Numbered from the stretch's first letter, positions 46,963-57,084 are shown. The stretch: 64,000 nucleotides of DNA from Paracoccus sp. SCSIO 75233 (GCF_027912675.1 NZ_CP115757.1:1054001-1118000), one strand, 5' to 3'. Notes: generated by a model not told the origin, from the letters alone. Numbers and translations are program-made.

Positions 46963-48038
46963 GCCACTTCGGCAATCGAAACCGTCTTGAGGATCGCATA
47001 GACCCGCTTGCCCGGCGACAGGTCGAGCGCGCGCAGCGACCGCTGCGTGATCCGTGACAGGATGGCCGCGTCCTCGCCCAGTCTCAGGCGGACCAGAACG
47101 CTGCCCGTGACGTCCTGCTCCAGCGTTTCCACGACACCCGGCAGGACGTTCAGCGCCGAGATTTGCTGCGGTTTTTCCGTGGCCAGCATCACCTCCTGCG
47201 CCAGCACCCGCACGCGGACATGCGCGCCGACGGAAAGATCCGGGCGCGCGACCCAGACCGGACCCGCCGCGCAATCGAGCCGGGCGAGGCCGTCCGTATC
47301 CTGCGCCGCCACGGTTGCCGGGATCAGCGCGCCGGTTTCCCGCCCAAGGGCGATGTCGCTGGCCGGGTCCGACAGCACGTCCTGAACCGGGCCGGATGCG
47401 ACGACGCGTCCGGCCTCCAGCATCACCACCTGATCGGCGAGGCGGACGATCTCCGCCAGATTGTGGCTGACATAAAGGATCGGCATACCAAGATCGCGCA
47501 GCTTTTCGAGATAGGGCAGGATCTCGCCCTTGCGCGCCTCATCAAGCGCAGCCAGCGGCTCGTCCATCAGCAACATGCGCGGCCCCGACAGAATGGCTCG
47601 GCCAAGCGCCACCCGCTGCCGCTCGCCCCCTGAAAGCGCGCCGGGGCGGCGGTCCAGAAGCGGCCCGATGCCCAGCAATTCCACGATTTCCGCGACGCGC
47701 TGCGCATCCGGGCGTTCGGGGCGGGGGGCGAAGCGGCGGCCGTAATCGAGATTGCGGCGCACGGTCATATGCGGAAACAGCCGCGCATCCTGAAACACAT
47801 AGCCGATGCGACGGGCAGCAGGTGGCAGGAAAATCCGCCGCGATGTGTCGGTCAAAACCGTGTCGCCCAGCATAATCTCCGCCTTGTCCGGGCGCAGCAA
47901 TCCGGCGACGGCGTTGGCCAGCGTTGTCTTGCCCGCGCCGGAACGCCCGAACAGCGCCGTGACGCCGCGCGGCGCCTCGAACCCGGCATTCAGCGTGAAA
48001 CCGGCAAAACCATGATCTATATGCGCGGTCAGTTTCAT
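46953..48038 (-). CDS. modC: Molybdate ABC transporter ATP-binding protein
   Basis: 361 aa. Walker A GRSGAGKTT (about 31-39), signature LSGGERQRVALGRAI, Walker B MLLMDEPLAALD, H-loop VSHNLAEIV, and a C-terminal MOP/TOBE domain (about 290-355) that binds molybdate and senses substrate. It powers ModB with ModA as binding protein. Start ATG 48038 overlaps the modB stop by 4 nt. The gene is convergent with ychF, 12 nt apart. Confidence 0.95.
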   Translation of the reverse strand: MKLTAHIDHGFAGFTLNAGFEAPRGVTALFGRSGAGKTTLANAVAGLLRPDKAEIMLGDTVLTDTSRRIFLPPAARRIGYVFQDARLFPHMTVRRNLDYGRRFAPRPERPDAQRVAEIVELLGIGPLLDRRPGALSGGERQRVALGRAILSGPRMLLMDEPLAALDEARKGEILPYLEKLRDLGMPILYVSHNLAEIVRLADQVVMLEAGRVVASGPVQDVLSDPASDIALGRETGALIPATVAAQDTDGLARLDCAAGPVWVARPDLSVGAHVRVRVLAQEVMLATEKPQQISALNVLPGVVETLEQDVTGSVLVRLRLGEDAAILSRITQRSLRALDLSPGKRVYAILKTVSIAEVARG

Positions 48039-48730
48039 GCGCCGGAAATCCGTCTGGCGACCGCGCGCCCTGCCCATTCGGAGGCCAGAAGCGCGCCGAG
48101 CGCGATGACCAGCGAGACCGCGACCAACCTTGCAGCCTGCGCCTCGCCGCCCGGAATCTGCAATTCGGAATAGATCGCGGTTGGCAGGGTCTGGGTCTGG
48201 CCGGGGATGTTGGAGACGAAGGTGATCGTCGCCCCGAACTCTCCCATGGCTTTCGCAAAAGCTATAATGCTGCCAGCAAGAATACCGGGCAGGATCAGCG
48301 GCAGGGTGATGGTCGCAAAGACCGGGATGCCGCGCGCGCCGAGCGTGGCGGCGGCTTGTTCCAGCTTCGGATCGACCGCCTCGATGGCCAGCCGGATCGT
48401 GCGGACCATCAGCGGAAACGCCATGATCCCGGCGGCAAGCGCGGCCCCGGTCCAGCGAAAGGCAAAGCTGATGCCGAACCATTCGGCCAGCGGCGCGCCG
48501 AACAGTCCCTGCCGTCCAAAGCCAATAAGCAGCAGATAGCCGGTCACGACCGGCGGCAGGATCAGCGGCAGATGGACCAGCCCGTTGAGCAATTGCCGCC
48601 CCGGAAACCGCCAGCGGGCCAGCGCATAGGCGCATAAGATCCCCAATGGCAGGCTGACGGCGACCGCCCAGAGAGAGACGCGAAGCGACAGGAAAACCGC
48701 CTGCCATTGCTCTGGGGTGAGATAATCCAC
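48035..48730 (-). CDS. modB: Molybdate ABC transporter permease
   Basis: 231 aa, about five transmembrane segments. EAA-type loop AVDPKLEQAAATLGARGIPVF (about 117-137, given in part as AATLGARG) and FAKAMGEFGATITFVSN are typical of ModB. Forms the inner-membrane channel for molybdate. It lies 15 nt after modA and overlaps modC by 4 nt, forming one operon. Confidence 0.95.
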   Translation of the reverse strand: MDYLTPEQWQAVFLSLRVSLWAVAVSLPLGILCAYALARWRFPGRQLLNGLVHLPLILPPVVTGYLLLIGFGRQGLFGAPLAEWFGISFAFRWTGAALAAGIMAFPLMVRTIRLAIEAVDPKLEQAAATLGARGIPVFATITLPLILPGILAGSIIAFAKAMGEFGATITFVSNIPGQTQTLPTAIYSELQIPGGEAQAARLVAVSLVIALGALLASEWAGRAVARRISGA

Positions 48731-48745
48731 GCCTATCCGAACCGC

Positions 48746-49501
48746 CTAATCAAGGGGGCGGAACCCGTGAACCGCGAAGATCGCCCGTGCCTCGGCCCCG
48801 TTCAGCGCCTCGAAGAATGCCCGGTCGGCATCGTCGGCGGCACCGCTTAGCAGGGCGGCGGGATAGGTGATCGGATCGTGGCTCTCCGCCGGGAAAGTTG
48901 CGGCTATGCTGACGCGCGGTTCCGCCTTGGCGTCGGTGGCGTAGACGATGCCGAAAGCTGCCTCACCCGTCGCCACAAAGGCGAGTGCTGCGCGGACATT
49001 GTCGCCCTCTGCCACCAGCGGCGCGACGCCATCCCAAAGCCCGAAATGGTCGAGCGCAGCCTTGCCATACTGGCCCGCAGGCACTGCCTCGGTCAGCGCC
49101 ATTGCCAGCTTGCTATCCCCGATCAGCGCGGGCAGGTCGAGATCGGCGGTGATCTCCAACGGTTCGGGGGGCGGTTCATGCGCAATAAGGACAAGCTCAT
49201 TACCCAACAAATCGCGGCGCGTGCCGTCAGCGATCAGCCCGGCCGCTTCGACCTCGTCCATCCAGTCCTGATTGGCCGAGATATAGATGTCCGCGGGCGC
49301 GCCGGCGATGATCTGGCGGGCGAGCAGGCCGGAGCCGGCGTAGCTGATGGCGATGTCGTGATCGGTGGCGGCCTCGAAACCGGCGGCGACCTCGTCGAGC
49401 GCGTCTTTCAGCGATGCTGCCGCAAACACCGTCACCGTCTCCGAAAACGCGATTCCGGGCAGCAAAACAAGGGCTATGGCGAGTTTGGCGGCGGATGACA
49501 T
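48746..49501 (-). CDS. modA: Molybdate-binding periplasmic protein
   Basis: 251 aa. Signal peptide ending GIAFSE (about 21), then the ModA pattern TVFAAASLKDALDEVAAGFE, SGLLARQIIAGAPADIYIS and GEAAFGIVYATDAK, which carry the oxyanion-binding serines and tyrosine region. First gene of modABC; the products supply molybdenum for the MoaC/MoeA cofactor path. No ModE gene and no obvious ModE palindrome or Moco riboswitch was seen in the 98 nt before it. The start at 49501 is set by the signal peptide. Confidence 0.94.
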   Translation of the reverse strand: MSSAAKLAIALVLLPGIAFSETVTVFAAASLKDALDEVAAGFEAATDHDIAISYAGSGLLARQIIAGAPADIYISANQDWMDEVEAAGLIADGTRRDLLGNELVLIAHEPPPEPLEITADLDLPALIGDSKLAMALTEAVPAGQYGKAALDHFGLWDGVAPLVAEGDNVRAALAFVATGEAAFGIVYATDAKAEPRVSIAATFPAESHDPITYPAALLSGAADDADRAFFEALNGAEARAIFAVHGFRPLD

Positions 49502-49599
49502 GGGCGGCTTTCTGCGGTATTTATCCGCTGCATATTGACCTTTCTGGCGCGGCGGGCAAGCCATAGGGGCAAAGCGCCGCAGCTTCGGGGGGTGAGATC

Positions 49600-50766
49600 A
49601 TGGCGGAATATGATGCGGATTGGTGCCGGGCGGAGGCGTTGCGGCTGCTGGATTTTCATGCGGCGGCGGTGAACCCGGAGGGCGGGTTTCATAAGCTGGC
49701 GGCAGATGGCACGCCGCTGCCGGACAGTCCGCGCGGGCAGGGGAATACCCGCGAGTTGCATGAAACCACCCGGATGATCCATGCCTATGCGCGCGGCGCG
49801 GCGCTGAACCATCCGCGCGCGAGAGAGGTGGTCGATCATGGTGTCGCCTTCCTGCTGCATGGGCATCTGGACCCCGAACATGGCGGGTTCTGGTGGGCCG
49901 TGGACGAGGCCGGGCCGCTCGACCCGCTCAAGCAAGCTTATGGGCATGCCTTCGTGCTGCTGGCCTCCGCCTGGGCGGCGAAGCTGGACCATCCCGACGC
50001 GGCGCGGCTGCGCGAGATGGTGATGGGGGTGATCCGCTCGCGCTTCTGGGAGAATGATCCCGGCGCGGTCTCCGACACGTTCGACGCCGACTGGACCAAC
50101 CCGCCCGCCTATCGCGGCGGCAATGCGAATATGCATCTGACAGAGGCGCTGATTGCAGCCTATGAAGCGTGGAAAGACCCTGCCTATCTGGATATGGCAC
50201 GCTCGATCGCCGGGTTCATGATCAACCGGCATGCCCGTGCAGAGGGCTGGGTGGTGCCGGAGCATTTCACGTCGGACTGGCAACTCGACCGGGATTTCGA
50301 GGGCGATCCGATGTTCCGCCCGCCGGGAACGACGCCGGGTCACGCCATCGAATGGGCGCGGCTGATCCTTGAGTTGCGGGCAGCGGGCGGCAGTGATCCG
50401 CAGGATGCGTGGATGTTGGAGGCGGCACCGCGCTTATATGCCCGCGCCCTGGAGGAGGCGTGGCTGCCGGAGGGCGGTTTCGCCTATACGATGGGCTGGG
50501 ACGGCAAGATAGATCAGCGCCGCCGCCTGTGGTGGCCGGTGGCGGAGGCGGTTGCGACGGCGCATGCGCTGCACCGGGCGACTGGCGATAAGACATGGCT
50601 TGAGCCGGTCGGCAAATTTTGGTCACATCTGGACCGGCATCACATCGACCACGAACATGGCGGCTGGTATGCGGAAATCAGCCCGGACGGGGAGCCGGTG
50701 GAGACGCTTTTTCCGGGGAAACCGGATATCTACCATGCGCTGACGGCATCTTTGGCGGCGCTTTGA
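49600..50766 (+). CDS. AGE/YihS family sugar isomerase or epimerase
   Basis: 388 aa (alpha/alpha)6-barrel protein of the N-acylglucosamine 2-epimerase family. Conserved pieces: ETTRMIHAYARG, YGHAFVLLASAW, GNANMHLTEALIAAYE, TPGHAIEWARLIL with a catalytic-type histidine, and KPDIYHALTA near the end. Members are mannose/fructose isomerases, cellobiose epimerases or sulfoquinovose isomerases; the sequence alone does not tell which. Single gene, divergent from modA by 98 nt and convergent with the MFS gene. Confidence 0.85.
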   Translation: MAEYDADWCRAEALRLLDFHAAAVNPEGGFHKLAADGTPLPDSPRGQGNTRELHETTRMIHAYARGAALNHPRAREVVDHGVAFLLHGHLDPEHGGFWWAVDEAGPLDPLKQAYGHAFVLLASAWAAKLDHPDAARLREMVMGVIRSRFWENDPGAVSDTFDADWTNPPAYRGGNANMHLTEALIAAYEAWKDPAYLDMARSIAGFMINRHARAEGWVVPEHFTSDWQLDRDFEGDPMFRPPGTTPGHAIEWARLILELRAAGGSDPQDAWMLEAAPRLYARALEEAWLPEGGFAYTMGWDGKIDQRRRLWWPVAEAVATAHALHRATGDKTWLEPVGKFWSHLDRHHIDHEHGGWYAEISPDGEPVETLFPGKPDIYHALTASLAAL

Positions 50767-50782
50767 CCGGGCTGCACAGCGC

Positions 50783-50821
50783 GTACACTGCCCGTACACC
50801 ACGCGTTCACAGCCTGTACAC
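50783..50821. repeat. Four GTACAC-type hexamers in 11-bp phase
   Basis: GTACAC at 50783, GTACAC at 50794, GTTCAC at 50805 and GTACAC at 50816: three steps of exactly 11 bp. They fill the 83-nt gap between the convergent AGE and MFS gene ends. There is no promoter or gene in the gap. Confidence 0.6.
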
Positions 50822-50849
50822 AGGTTTCATAGTGTGACGCTATAGCGCC

Positions 50850-52091
50850 TTAGTCGCGCAGCCAGCGCATCAGGGTGAAGGCGGCACCGGAGCAGATCAG
50901 GGCCGCGAACATCACCGGCGTCGGCGTGCCATTATAAGCAAGCCCTACGGGGATCGCGATCAGCACGGCCCCGAGGGAGGAGAGCGCGGCGACGATGCTG
51001 GCGGCGATTCCGGCAAGATGCGGGACGCTCTGCAAGGCCAGCGCGTTCAGATTGCCGAAGGTCACCCCGGCCATGAAGAACACCGACACGGCCCAGATGA
51101 AGAACCCGTAGAAGGCGGCATCGCCGTGTAACGCACCGCTGGCGACCAGCAGCAGGCCCAGCGAGGCGGAGACGATCTGCATCCCGTAGGCCGAACGGGC
51201 GATGCGGCGCATGCCGTAGCGCATCACGAAACGGGCATTGGCAACCGTGCCGATGCCCGACAGAAGCGCCATGAAGGCAAACCAGCGGGTGAAGCTTTCA
51301 TGGCGGCCATAGGTCTCGCCGAAAAGCTGCTCGGAACTGGACAGCAGCGAGAACATCTGGCCGAAGCCCAGCGTCAGCACCAATGTGCAAAGCATGATCT
51401 GGCGGTTGTTCAGGATCTCTTTCGTGGACAGGTAAAGCCTGCGGATGCTGAGCGGGACACGGCGTTCCGGCGGCAGGGTTTCGGGCTGGCGGAACCCGAC
51501 CCAGCAGGCCCCGATCAGACCGAAGGCGATGAAGGAGAGGAACACGCCGCGCCAGCTTCCGGCGGTCTCCATCACCAGCTCGCCCAAAGCCGGGGCGAGG
51601 GCGGGAATGAGGATGAAGATCATCATGACGAAGCTGGTGATCTTGGCCATTTCCCGGCCCGAATACAGGTCGCGGATCAGCGCGGTCCCGGCGATACGGG
51701 GGCCAGCCGCGCCCATGCCCTGAACGAAGCGCAGCACCAGAAGCAGGGTCATGTTATCGGCAAAGATCGCGGCGGCGGAGGCGATGATGTAGATGGTCGA
51801 GCCAAGCAGAATGCCGCGCCTGCGCCCGATGGCGTCCGATATCGGCCCGGCAAGTGCAGTGCCGATGCCCATCCCGGCGACGAAGGTCATCAGCACAAGC
51901 TGGGCGCGGTTCGGGTCCTGCGGCGACAGCTCATCGGCGATTTCCGAAAGAGCCGGCAGCATGGCGTCGATGGAGAAGGCGACGGTCGCGAACAGGACAG
52001 CCAGCATGGCGACGAATTCCGGCATCGCGAGAGTGCGTGCGGCGGGGGCGGCAGGGGCTGTCTGCTCGGGCGTTTGCATCTTTGTCACCAT
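50850..52091 (-). CDS. MFS exporter, Bcr/CflA (drug resistance) family
   Basis: 413 aa with twelve predicted transmembrane segments. Motif A-like [16 protein letters not shown] (about 84-99) and [26 protein letters not shown] with motif C-type GALG-like [11 protein letters not shown] fit the 12-helix drug/proton antiporters of the Bcr/CflA group. Exported compound unknown. The gene is divergent from thrS across 184 nt. No regulatory gene lies beside it. Confidence 0.9.
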   Translation of the reverse strand: MVTKMQTPEQTAPAAPAARTLAMPEFVAMLAVLFATVAFSIDAMLPALSEIADELSPQDPNRAQLVLMTFVAGMGIGTALAGPISDAIGRRRGILLGSTIYIIASAAAIFADNMTLLLVLRFVQGMGAAGPRIAGTALIRDLYSGREMAKITSFVMMIFILIPALAPALGELVMETAGSWRGVFLSFIAFGLIGACWVGFRQPETLPPERRVPLSIRRLYLSTKEILNNRQIMLCTLVLTLGFGQMFSLLSSSEQLFGETYGRHESFTRWFAFMALLSGIGTVANARFVMRYGMRRIARSAYGMQIVSASLGLLLVASGALHGDAAFYGFFIWAVSVFFMAGVTFGNLNALALQSVPHLAGIAASIVAALSSLGAVLIAIPVGLAYNGTPTPVMFAALICSGAAFTLMRWLRD

Positions 52092-52275
52092 ATGTGGATG
52101 GCCCGCCCATATACCCGTATTGTCCGGACGGCAAGTTTCGCAGGGTTGTTACAAAACCCCCATGCGCTGGCCCCGCCAAGCGGTTGACACCCCGGCTGAA
52201 TCGGCGCATTTCCAAGGCCGATATATAACCCGCAACCGGGCGTTCCGTGGGCGCCAAACCGACGAGGAGAAGGCC

Positions 52276-54222
52276 ATGAGCCAGATTTCCCTGACATTCC
52301 CCGATGGCGCGAGCCGTGATTATCCCGCAGGCGTGACCGCTGCCGAGGTGGCGCAGTCGATTGCGCCGAGCCTTGCGAAGAAGGCGATTTCCGCCAGCCT
52401 CGACGGGCAGCATATCGATCTGGCCTGGCCGATCACCGCCTCTGGCGCGATAGCGATCAACACGATGAAGGACGCGGCCCCGGCGCTGGAGTTGATCCGG
52501 CACGATCTAGCGCATGTGATGGCGCGGGCCGTGCAGGAGATCTGGCCGGATGTGAAGGTCACCATCGGCCCGGTGCGCGATTACGGGTGGTTCTACGATT
52601 TCGACCGGGAAGAGCCGTTCACGCCGGAGGATCTCGGCCAGATCGAGGCGAAGATGAAGCAGATCATCGCCGCCCGCGATCCGGTGCGCACCGAGGTTTG
52701 GGACCGTGACCGGGCCGTCGCCTATTACAAGGACCAGAACGAGCCGTTCAAGATCGAGCTGATCGACCGCATCCCCGAGGGCGAGGATCTGCGCATGTAT
52801 TGGCATGGCGACTGGCAGGATCTGTGCCGGGGTCCGCATTTGCAGAATACCGGGCAAATCCCGGCGGATGCGTTCAAGCTGACCCATGTCGCCGGGGCCT
52901 ATTGGCTGGGCGACAGCAGCCGTCCGATGTTGCAGCGCATCTATGGCGTGGCCTTCCGCAACAAGGATGAGCTGAAGGCGCATCTGCACATGCTGGAGGA
53001 GGCGGCGAAGCGCGATCACCGCAAGCTGGGCCGCGAGATGGACCTGTTCCATATGCAGGAGGAGGCGCCGGGCCAGATCTTCTGGCATCCGAATGGCTGG
53101 AATATCTACACCACCTTGCAGGATTACATGCGCCGCAAGCAGCGGGCGGGCGGCTATGTCGAGGTGAACACGCCGCAGGTGGTCAGCCGCAAGCTGTGGG
53201 AAGAATCCGGGCATTGGGACAATTATCAGGAGAATATGTTCATCGTCGAAGTGGACGAGGAACATGCACGGACCAAGACCATCAACGCGCTGAAGCCGAT
53301 GAACTGCCCCTGCCATGTGCAGATTTTCAACACCGGGCTGAAATCCTATCGCGATCTGCCGCTGCGCATGGCGGAGTTCGGCTCTTGCGCGCGCTATGAG
53401 CCTTCGGGCGCGCTGCACGGGATCATGCGGGTGCGCGGTTTCACGCAGGACGACGCGCATATTTTCTGCACCGAGGATCAGATCGAGGCCGAGACCAAGA
53501 CTTTCATCGAGTTTCTGGCCGGCATCTACGCCGATCTCGGCTTCGAGGACTGGAAGATCAAGCTGTCGACGCGGCCGGAAAAACGAATCGGCAGCGATGA
53601 AAGCTGGGACCGGGTCGAGGCCGCGCTTGGCAATGCCTGTCAGGCGGCAGGTTATGATTATGAGCTGTTTCCGGGCGAGGGCGCGTTTTACGGGCCGAAG
53701 CTGGAATTCGTGCTGACCGACGCCATCGGGCGCGACTGGCAATGCGGCACCTTGCAGGTGGACCCGAATCTGCCCGAGCGGCTGGATGCGGAATATGTCG
53801 CGGCGGATGGCTCCAAACAGCGTCCGGTTATGCTGCACCGCGCCGTTTTGGGTAGTTTTGAGCGTTTTATCGGAATTGTGATCGAAAACTTCGCAGGAAA
53901 GCTGCCTTTCTGGTTAGCTCCCCGGCAAGTAGTTGTTGCATCCATCGTTTCGGACGCAGATGATTATGTGAACGAGGTCGTGGACGCGCTGCGCGCCGTT
54001 GGTGTCCGGGCCGAGGCCGATACGAGAAACGAGAAGATCAATTACAAGGTACGCGAGCATTCTGTTGCGAAAGTTCCCGCTATACTTGCGATTGGTATGA
54101 AGGAAGTCGAAAACAGATCCGTCTCGATGCGTCGTCTGGATCAGCAGGGCAGCAGGACCCTGAGCCTCTCGGAGGTGGTGACGCAGCTTGAAAATGAGGC
54201 AACTCCGCCGGATTTGGGCTGA
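52276..54222 (+). CDS. thrS: Threonyl-tRNA synthetase
   Basis: 648 aa class II synthetase. TGS domain (about 1-65), the editing/SAD domain with [13 protein letters not shown] (HxxxH, about 76-88) and the catalytic core: [10 protein letters not shown] (zinc cysteine) and [25 protein letters not shown] in part (motif 2), and [14 protein letters not shown] (motif 3), then the anticodon-binding domain (about 540-640). ATG 52276 has GGAGAAGG upstream and fits the family; the frame is open further upstream but is antisense to the MFS gene. A terminator-like hairpin follows. Confidence 0.96.
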   Translation: MSQISLTFPDGASRDYPAGVTAAEVAQSIAPSLAKKAISASLDGQHIDLAWPITASGAIAINTMKDAAPALELIRHDLAHVMARAVQEIWPDVKVTIGPVRDYGWFYDFDREEPFTPEDLGQIEAKMKQIIAARDPVRTEVWDRDRAVAYYKDQNEPFKIELIDRIPEGEDLRMYWHGDWQDLCRGPHLQNTGQIPADAFKLTHVAGAYWLGDSSRPMLQRIYGVAFRNKDELKAHLHMLEEAAKRDHRKLGREMDLFHMQEEAPGQIFWHPNGWNIYTTLQDYMRRKQRAGGYVEVNTPQVVSRKLWEESGHWDNYQENMFIVEVDEEHARTKTINALKPMNCPCHVQIFNTGLKSYRDLPLRMAEFGSCARYEPSGALHGIMRVRGFTQDDAHIFCTEDQIEAETKTFIEFLAGIYADLGFEDWKIKLSTRPEKRIGSDESWDRVEAALGNACQAAGYDYELFPGEGAFYGPKLEFVLTDAIGRDWQCGTLQVDPNLPERLDAEYVAADGSKQRPVMLHRAVLGSFERFIGIVIENFAGKLPFWLAPRQVVVASIVSDADDYVNEVVDALRAVGVRAEADTRNEKINYKVREHSVAKVPAILAIGMKEVENRSVSMRRLDQQGSRTLSLSEVVTQLENEATPPDLG

Positions 54223-54247
54223 TTTACGCCTAAGTCATCAAATATTA

Positions 54248-54277
54248 ACGTGGTTGATACAGTCAACCGCGTTTCTT
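54248..54277 (+). terminator. Terminator candidate after thrS
   Basis: Stem ACGTGGTTGA/TCAACCGCGT (54248-54257, 54263-54272; one G-T pair) with a 5-nt loop, followed by TTCTTGCTT, 26 nt after the thrS stop. Confidence 0.6.
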
Positions 54278-54422
54278 GCTTGCGTTTCCTGTCCCAAACG
54301 ACATGCTTATGGCGCGTGAGCATGACTTTCTACCGCTCCCTTCACGGGGCAGCCGGAATATCGAAAGGGCTGCACGGCCCGGTCGCAAACCCGCGGATCG
54401 GGAAACTTGAAGGAGAAGCGGA

Positions 54423-54629
54423 ATGGCCACTGGCACCGTGAAATGGTTCAACACCACCAAAGGTTACGGGTTTATTGCACCCGACACCGGCGGAAAGGAC
54501 GTTTTCGTCCATATCTCTGCTGTCGAGCGCGCCGGTCTGACCGGCCTGCAGGACAATCAGAAAATCAGCTACGAATTGCAGTCGGGCCGTGACGGCCGCG
54601 AATCTGCGTCGGATCTGAAACTGCTCTGA
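54423..54629 (+). CDS. cspA: Cold-shock protein, CspA family
   Basis: 68 aa single cold-shock domain with both nucleic-acid motifs: GTVKWFNTTKGYGFIAPD (RNP1) and DVFVHISAV (RNP2). Acts as an RNA chaperone. ATG 54423 has a strong AAGGAGAAG upstream. The roughly 140-nt leader after the thrS terminator may be a structured, temperature-sensitive 5'UTR as known for csp genes; this is not proven here. A second, two-domain CSD protein is encoded at 44567-45094. Confidence 0.95.
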   Translation: MATGTVKWFNTTKGYGFIAPDTGGKDVFVHISAVERAGLTGLQDNQKISYELQSGRDGRESASDLKLL

Positions 54630-54666
54630 TCGCCCTGGTTGCGTAAAACAGCCTGCAGGGGGGCGC

Positions 54667-55434
54667 TCAGGCGTTTTCCTCCTGCGGGATACGGCTGTCG
54701 CGCATGTCGATATAGCGCGTCATGCCGCTGAGATAGACCTCCGTCGTCTCACGCTGCACCCGCCGGTAGCGATGCGCCCATGCGGGCAGGTCGCTTTGGT
54801 CGAACAGTTCTTTCGTGATCCGCCAGAAGTCTTTCTTGCCGATCAGATGTTTGTGCGACGGATGGCCGCCGAACGGCACCGCCACCATTCCCATACCGGG
54901 CAGGGCGGCATGCAGGGCACGGGCGTGGAGCACGTCCCATTTGATGCGCGGATCGAACAGGATCGCACCTTTCAGGTCGGGCTTTATCCGCGCCTCCAGA
55001 TCGTCCCACTCCTCGCAAAACGCGGCCGAAATCCGGTTGCGCCGCTTGTCCCACGGCGCGCGGGACGGAAAGATCGAGTATTGCGGCGAAAACAGCAGCG
55101 CGTGGTCGAGATGCAGCGCCTGCGACAGCAGAACCGCGCCATATCCGCCCATCGAGAAGCCAATCGCGCGCACATCCTGCGCCTGCCCGCAATGGGCATC
55201 GAGCGCATCTCGAAGGGCGTTATTCTCGGGCGTCAGGAACCAGCTATTGTCTGATAGAACGATGGAAAGCGTCCCGATCCCCTTGCGTTCCAGCCAGCGG
55301 GACGGTTTCTGTGCCGGGAAGCCGTCGCGATCCTTGCGGCCGTGATCCAACTGGACGCATATCCGCGCCGTCTCTCCGAAATGGACCGCACGGACATGCT
55401 GGCCGTCGAAGATGACCCTTCCGGGGTCAGACAT
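54667..55434 (-). CDS. Alpha/beta hydrolase-fold protein
   Basis: 255 aa, no signal peptide. The nucleophile elbow is AIGFSMGGYGAVLLSQ (Ser about 94); likely acid and base residues follow in ILFDPRIKWD and FGGHPSHKHL. An N-terminal stretch GRVIFDGQHVRAVHFG precedes the domain. The C-terminal part (WAHRYRRVQRETTEVYLSG) is basic. Probably an esterase or acyl hydrolase acting on an unknown substrate; similar proteins occur near surface polysaccharide genes in Rhodobacteraceae. Divergent from the SGNH-RTX gene across about 110 nt. Confidence 0.75.
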   Translation of the reverse strand: MSDPGRVIFDGQHVRAVHFGETARICVQLDHGRKDRDGFPAQKPSRWLERKGIGTLSIVLSDNSWFLTPENNALRDALDAHCGQAQDVRAIGFSMGGYGAVLLSQALHLDHALLFSPQYSIFPSRAPWDKRRNRISAAFCEEWDDLEARIKPDLKGAILFDPRIKWDVLHARALHAALPGMGMVAVPFGGHPSHKHLIGKKDFWRITKELFDQSDLPAWAHRYRRVQRETTEVYLSGMTRYIDMRDSRIPQEENA

Positions 55435-55545
55435 TGGTGTTTTCGGGGTTTATCTGCATCGCGGGGGTTCTTCTGCTCAATCTATTAACCAAAAATCAAA
55501 CTTATACGGTTCATCTGCCAGAATCGACAGACTCAAGGAAAGGTG

Positions 55546-57015
55546 ATGCCGACAAAGCCGATTTATGTTCTTGCCGGTCAGTCGAATGCAAATAACCGAC
55601 AATTGATCGCGACGATAGAGGCTGAGGCGCGGGCCGCTGGCGGGGTGCTGGTGCATCACGCGGTCAACGGGTCTTCGCTGAGTCCCTATCTGGACGTGCA
55701 TGGCAATGGTGACTGGTCTCCGGGTTCGCGCCCGTTCGAGGGCGAGTTGCTGGCGACGCTGAGCGGGAAGATCGGGGCGGCGATGCGCGACGGCCCGTCA
55801 CATCTTGCCGGGGTGATCTGGATACAGGGCGAGGCGGACGGGCGCGATTCGCGGGCGGCAGAGGGCTATGCCACGCGGCTGCTGGCGCTGCATGACGAGA
55901 TAACGGCGCGGTTCGGGGCGCATCGGATGGTGATCTCTCAACTGTCCGGCGAAGTGACCTCGCTGCGTGGTGACCGGGCGAAGATCGTGGCGAGTTGGGC
56001 TGAGGTGCGCGAGGCGCAGGCAGAGGTCGCGGCGGCGCGCGAGACGGTCAGCCTGCTCGACCCCGATGCGCTTGCGGGGCTGCGCGGGCTGGAGACCGCA
56101 GAGATGTTCCGGGGCGATCAGCGCCACTATAACGCTGCGTTCGGGGATGATCTGGGTACGGCGCTGATGGCGCGGCTGCGGGTGCCGGATGCTGTGGAGA
56201 TCGAACTCGGAACGCCGGGCGCTGACCGCTTTGTCGATCACGGCGGGCGGGACCGGGCGATCTGGGGGGGCGAAGGCACCGACACGCTGGTGTTCACGCA
56301 GCGCGAGGCCGCGCCGATCCTGCGTTTTGGCGATGATGGCGCGGCGTTTCGCACGCGTGCCGGGGAGAGCAGGCTTGAACTGAATTCCGTCGAGCGGCTG
56401 ATCGCGAACAGCGCGGATGACCGGATCTATATGGGCGGCGATCTGGAGGAGGTCATCAGTGCCGCAGGTGACGATCTTGTCGTCGGCTCGGCGCGGGGCG
56501 AGCGGATTTCGCTTCGGGCGGGCGATGACCGGGCCTTGGGGCATGGTGGTGACGACCGCATCGTCGGGGGTCCGGGGCAGGACAGTCTTTATGGGAACCA
56601 GGGTGCGGATACGCTGTTTGGCGGGGCCGGCGGTGATTTTCTGGGCGGCGGGCTCGGCGGTGATCATCTGATGGGCGACGGTGGCGATGACACGCTGTAT
56701 GGCTGGCACAGCGATGACCGGCTTTCGGGCGGCGCGGGCGACGATCTGATCCGGGGCGGGCCGGGGGCGGACCGGCTTAGCGGTGATGCGGGCGACGACA
56801 CGCTGCATGGCGGGGCCGGTGCCGATCTGTTCGTCTTTTCGCGCGGCGACGATCTCGTGCAGGATTTCGATCCCGATGAGGATCGGCTGAGATTTCCTGA
56901 TGGCGCAAGGCTGGTTGCTGAACAGCAGGGCCGCGATACGGTGATCGACTGGGATGGCGGCAGCGTCGTGCTGGAGGATGTCGCGCTGACGGCGCTGCCC
57001 GATCTCTGGGCCTGA
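55546..57015 (+). CDS. SGNH (sialate O-acetylesterase-like) esterase fused to RTX repeats
   Basis: 489 aa. N-terminal SASA/SGNH domain (about 1-215): block I YVLAGQSNANN with Ser13, and WIQGEADGRDSR as the second conserved block. From about 225 come calcium-binding RTX nonapeptides such as GGPGQDSLY, GGAGGDFLG, GDGGDDTLY, GGAGDDLIR, GDAGDDTLH and GGAGADLFV (about ten copies), ending with DRLRFPDG and a short tail, as in type I secretion substrates. No N-terminal signal peptide, which fits type I export. ATG 55546 follows AAGGAAAG. No type I transporter genes are nearby. Confidence 0.88.
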   Translation: MPTKPIYVLAGQSNANNRQLIATIEAEARAAGGVLVHHAVNGSSLSPYLDVHGNGDWSPGSRPFEGELLATLSGKIGAAMRDGPSHLAGVIWIQGEADGRDSRAAEGYATRLLALHDEITARFGAHRMVISQLSGEVTSLRGDRAKIVASWAEVREAQAEVAAARETVSLLDPDALAGLRGLETAEMFRGDQRHYNAAFGDDLGTALMARLRVPDAVEIELGTPGADRFVDHGGRDRAIWGGEGTDTLVFTQREAAPILRFGDDGAAFRTRAGESRLELNSVERLIANSADDRIYMGGDLEEVISAAGDDLVVGSARGERISLRAGDDRALGHGGDDRIVGGPGQDSLYGNQGADTLFGGAGGDFLGGGLGGDHLMGDGGDDTLYGWHSDDRLSGGAGDDLIRGGPGADRLSGDAGDDTLHGGAGADLFVFSRGDDLVQDFDPDEDRLRFPDGARLVAEQQGRDTVIDWDGGSVVLEDVALTALPDLWA

Positions 57016-57084
57016 TCTTCCTGCGGTTTGCAATACCCCGGTGGCTTCGGTAACGCTGCGGTTCAGTTGCGAACGGACCGGAAC

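Noticed and set aside
49502..49599. Search for a ModE palindrome or Moco riboswitch before modA
   Set aside because: Nothing in these 98 nt matches either signal well enough.
50783..50821. The 11-bp repeats considered as a CRISPR array
   Set aside because: Unit and spacer are far too short and no cas genes are present.
52184..52212. TTGACA upstream of thrS
   Set aside because: No -10 box at 16-18 nt; the TATATAA further down is too far away.
55485..55492. TTAACCAA, close to the CtrA half site TTAACCAT
   Set aside because: A single imperfect half site is expected by chance in 64 kb.
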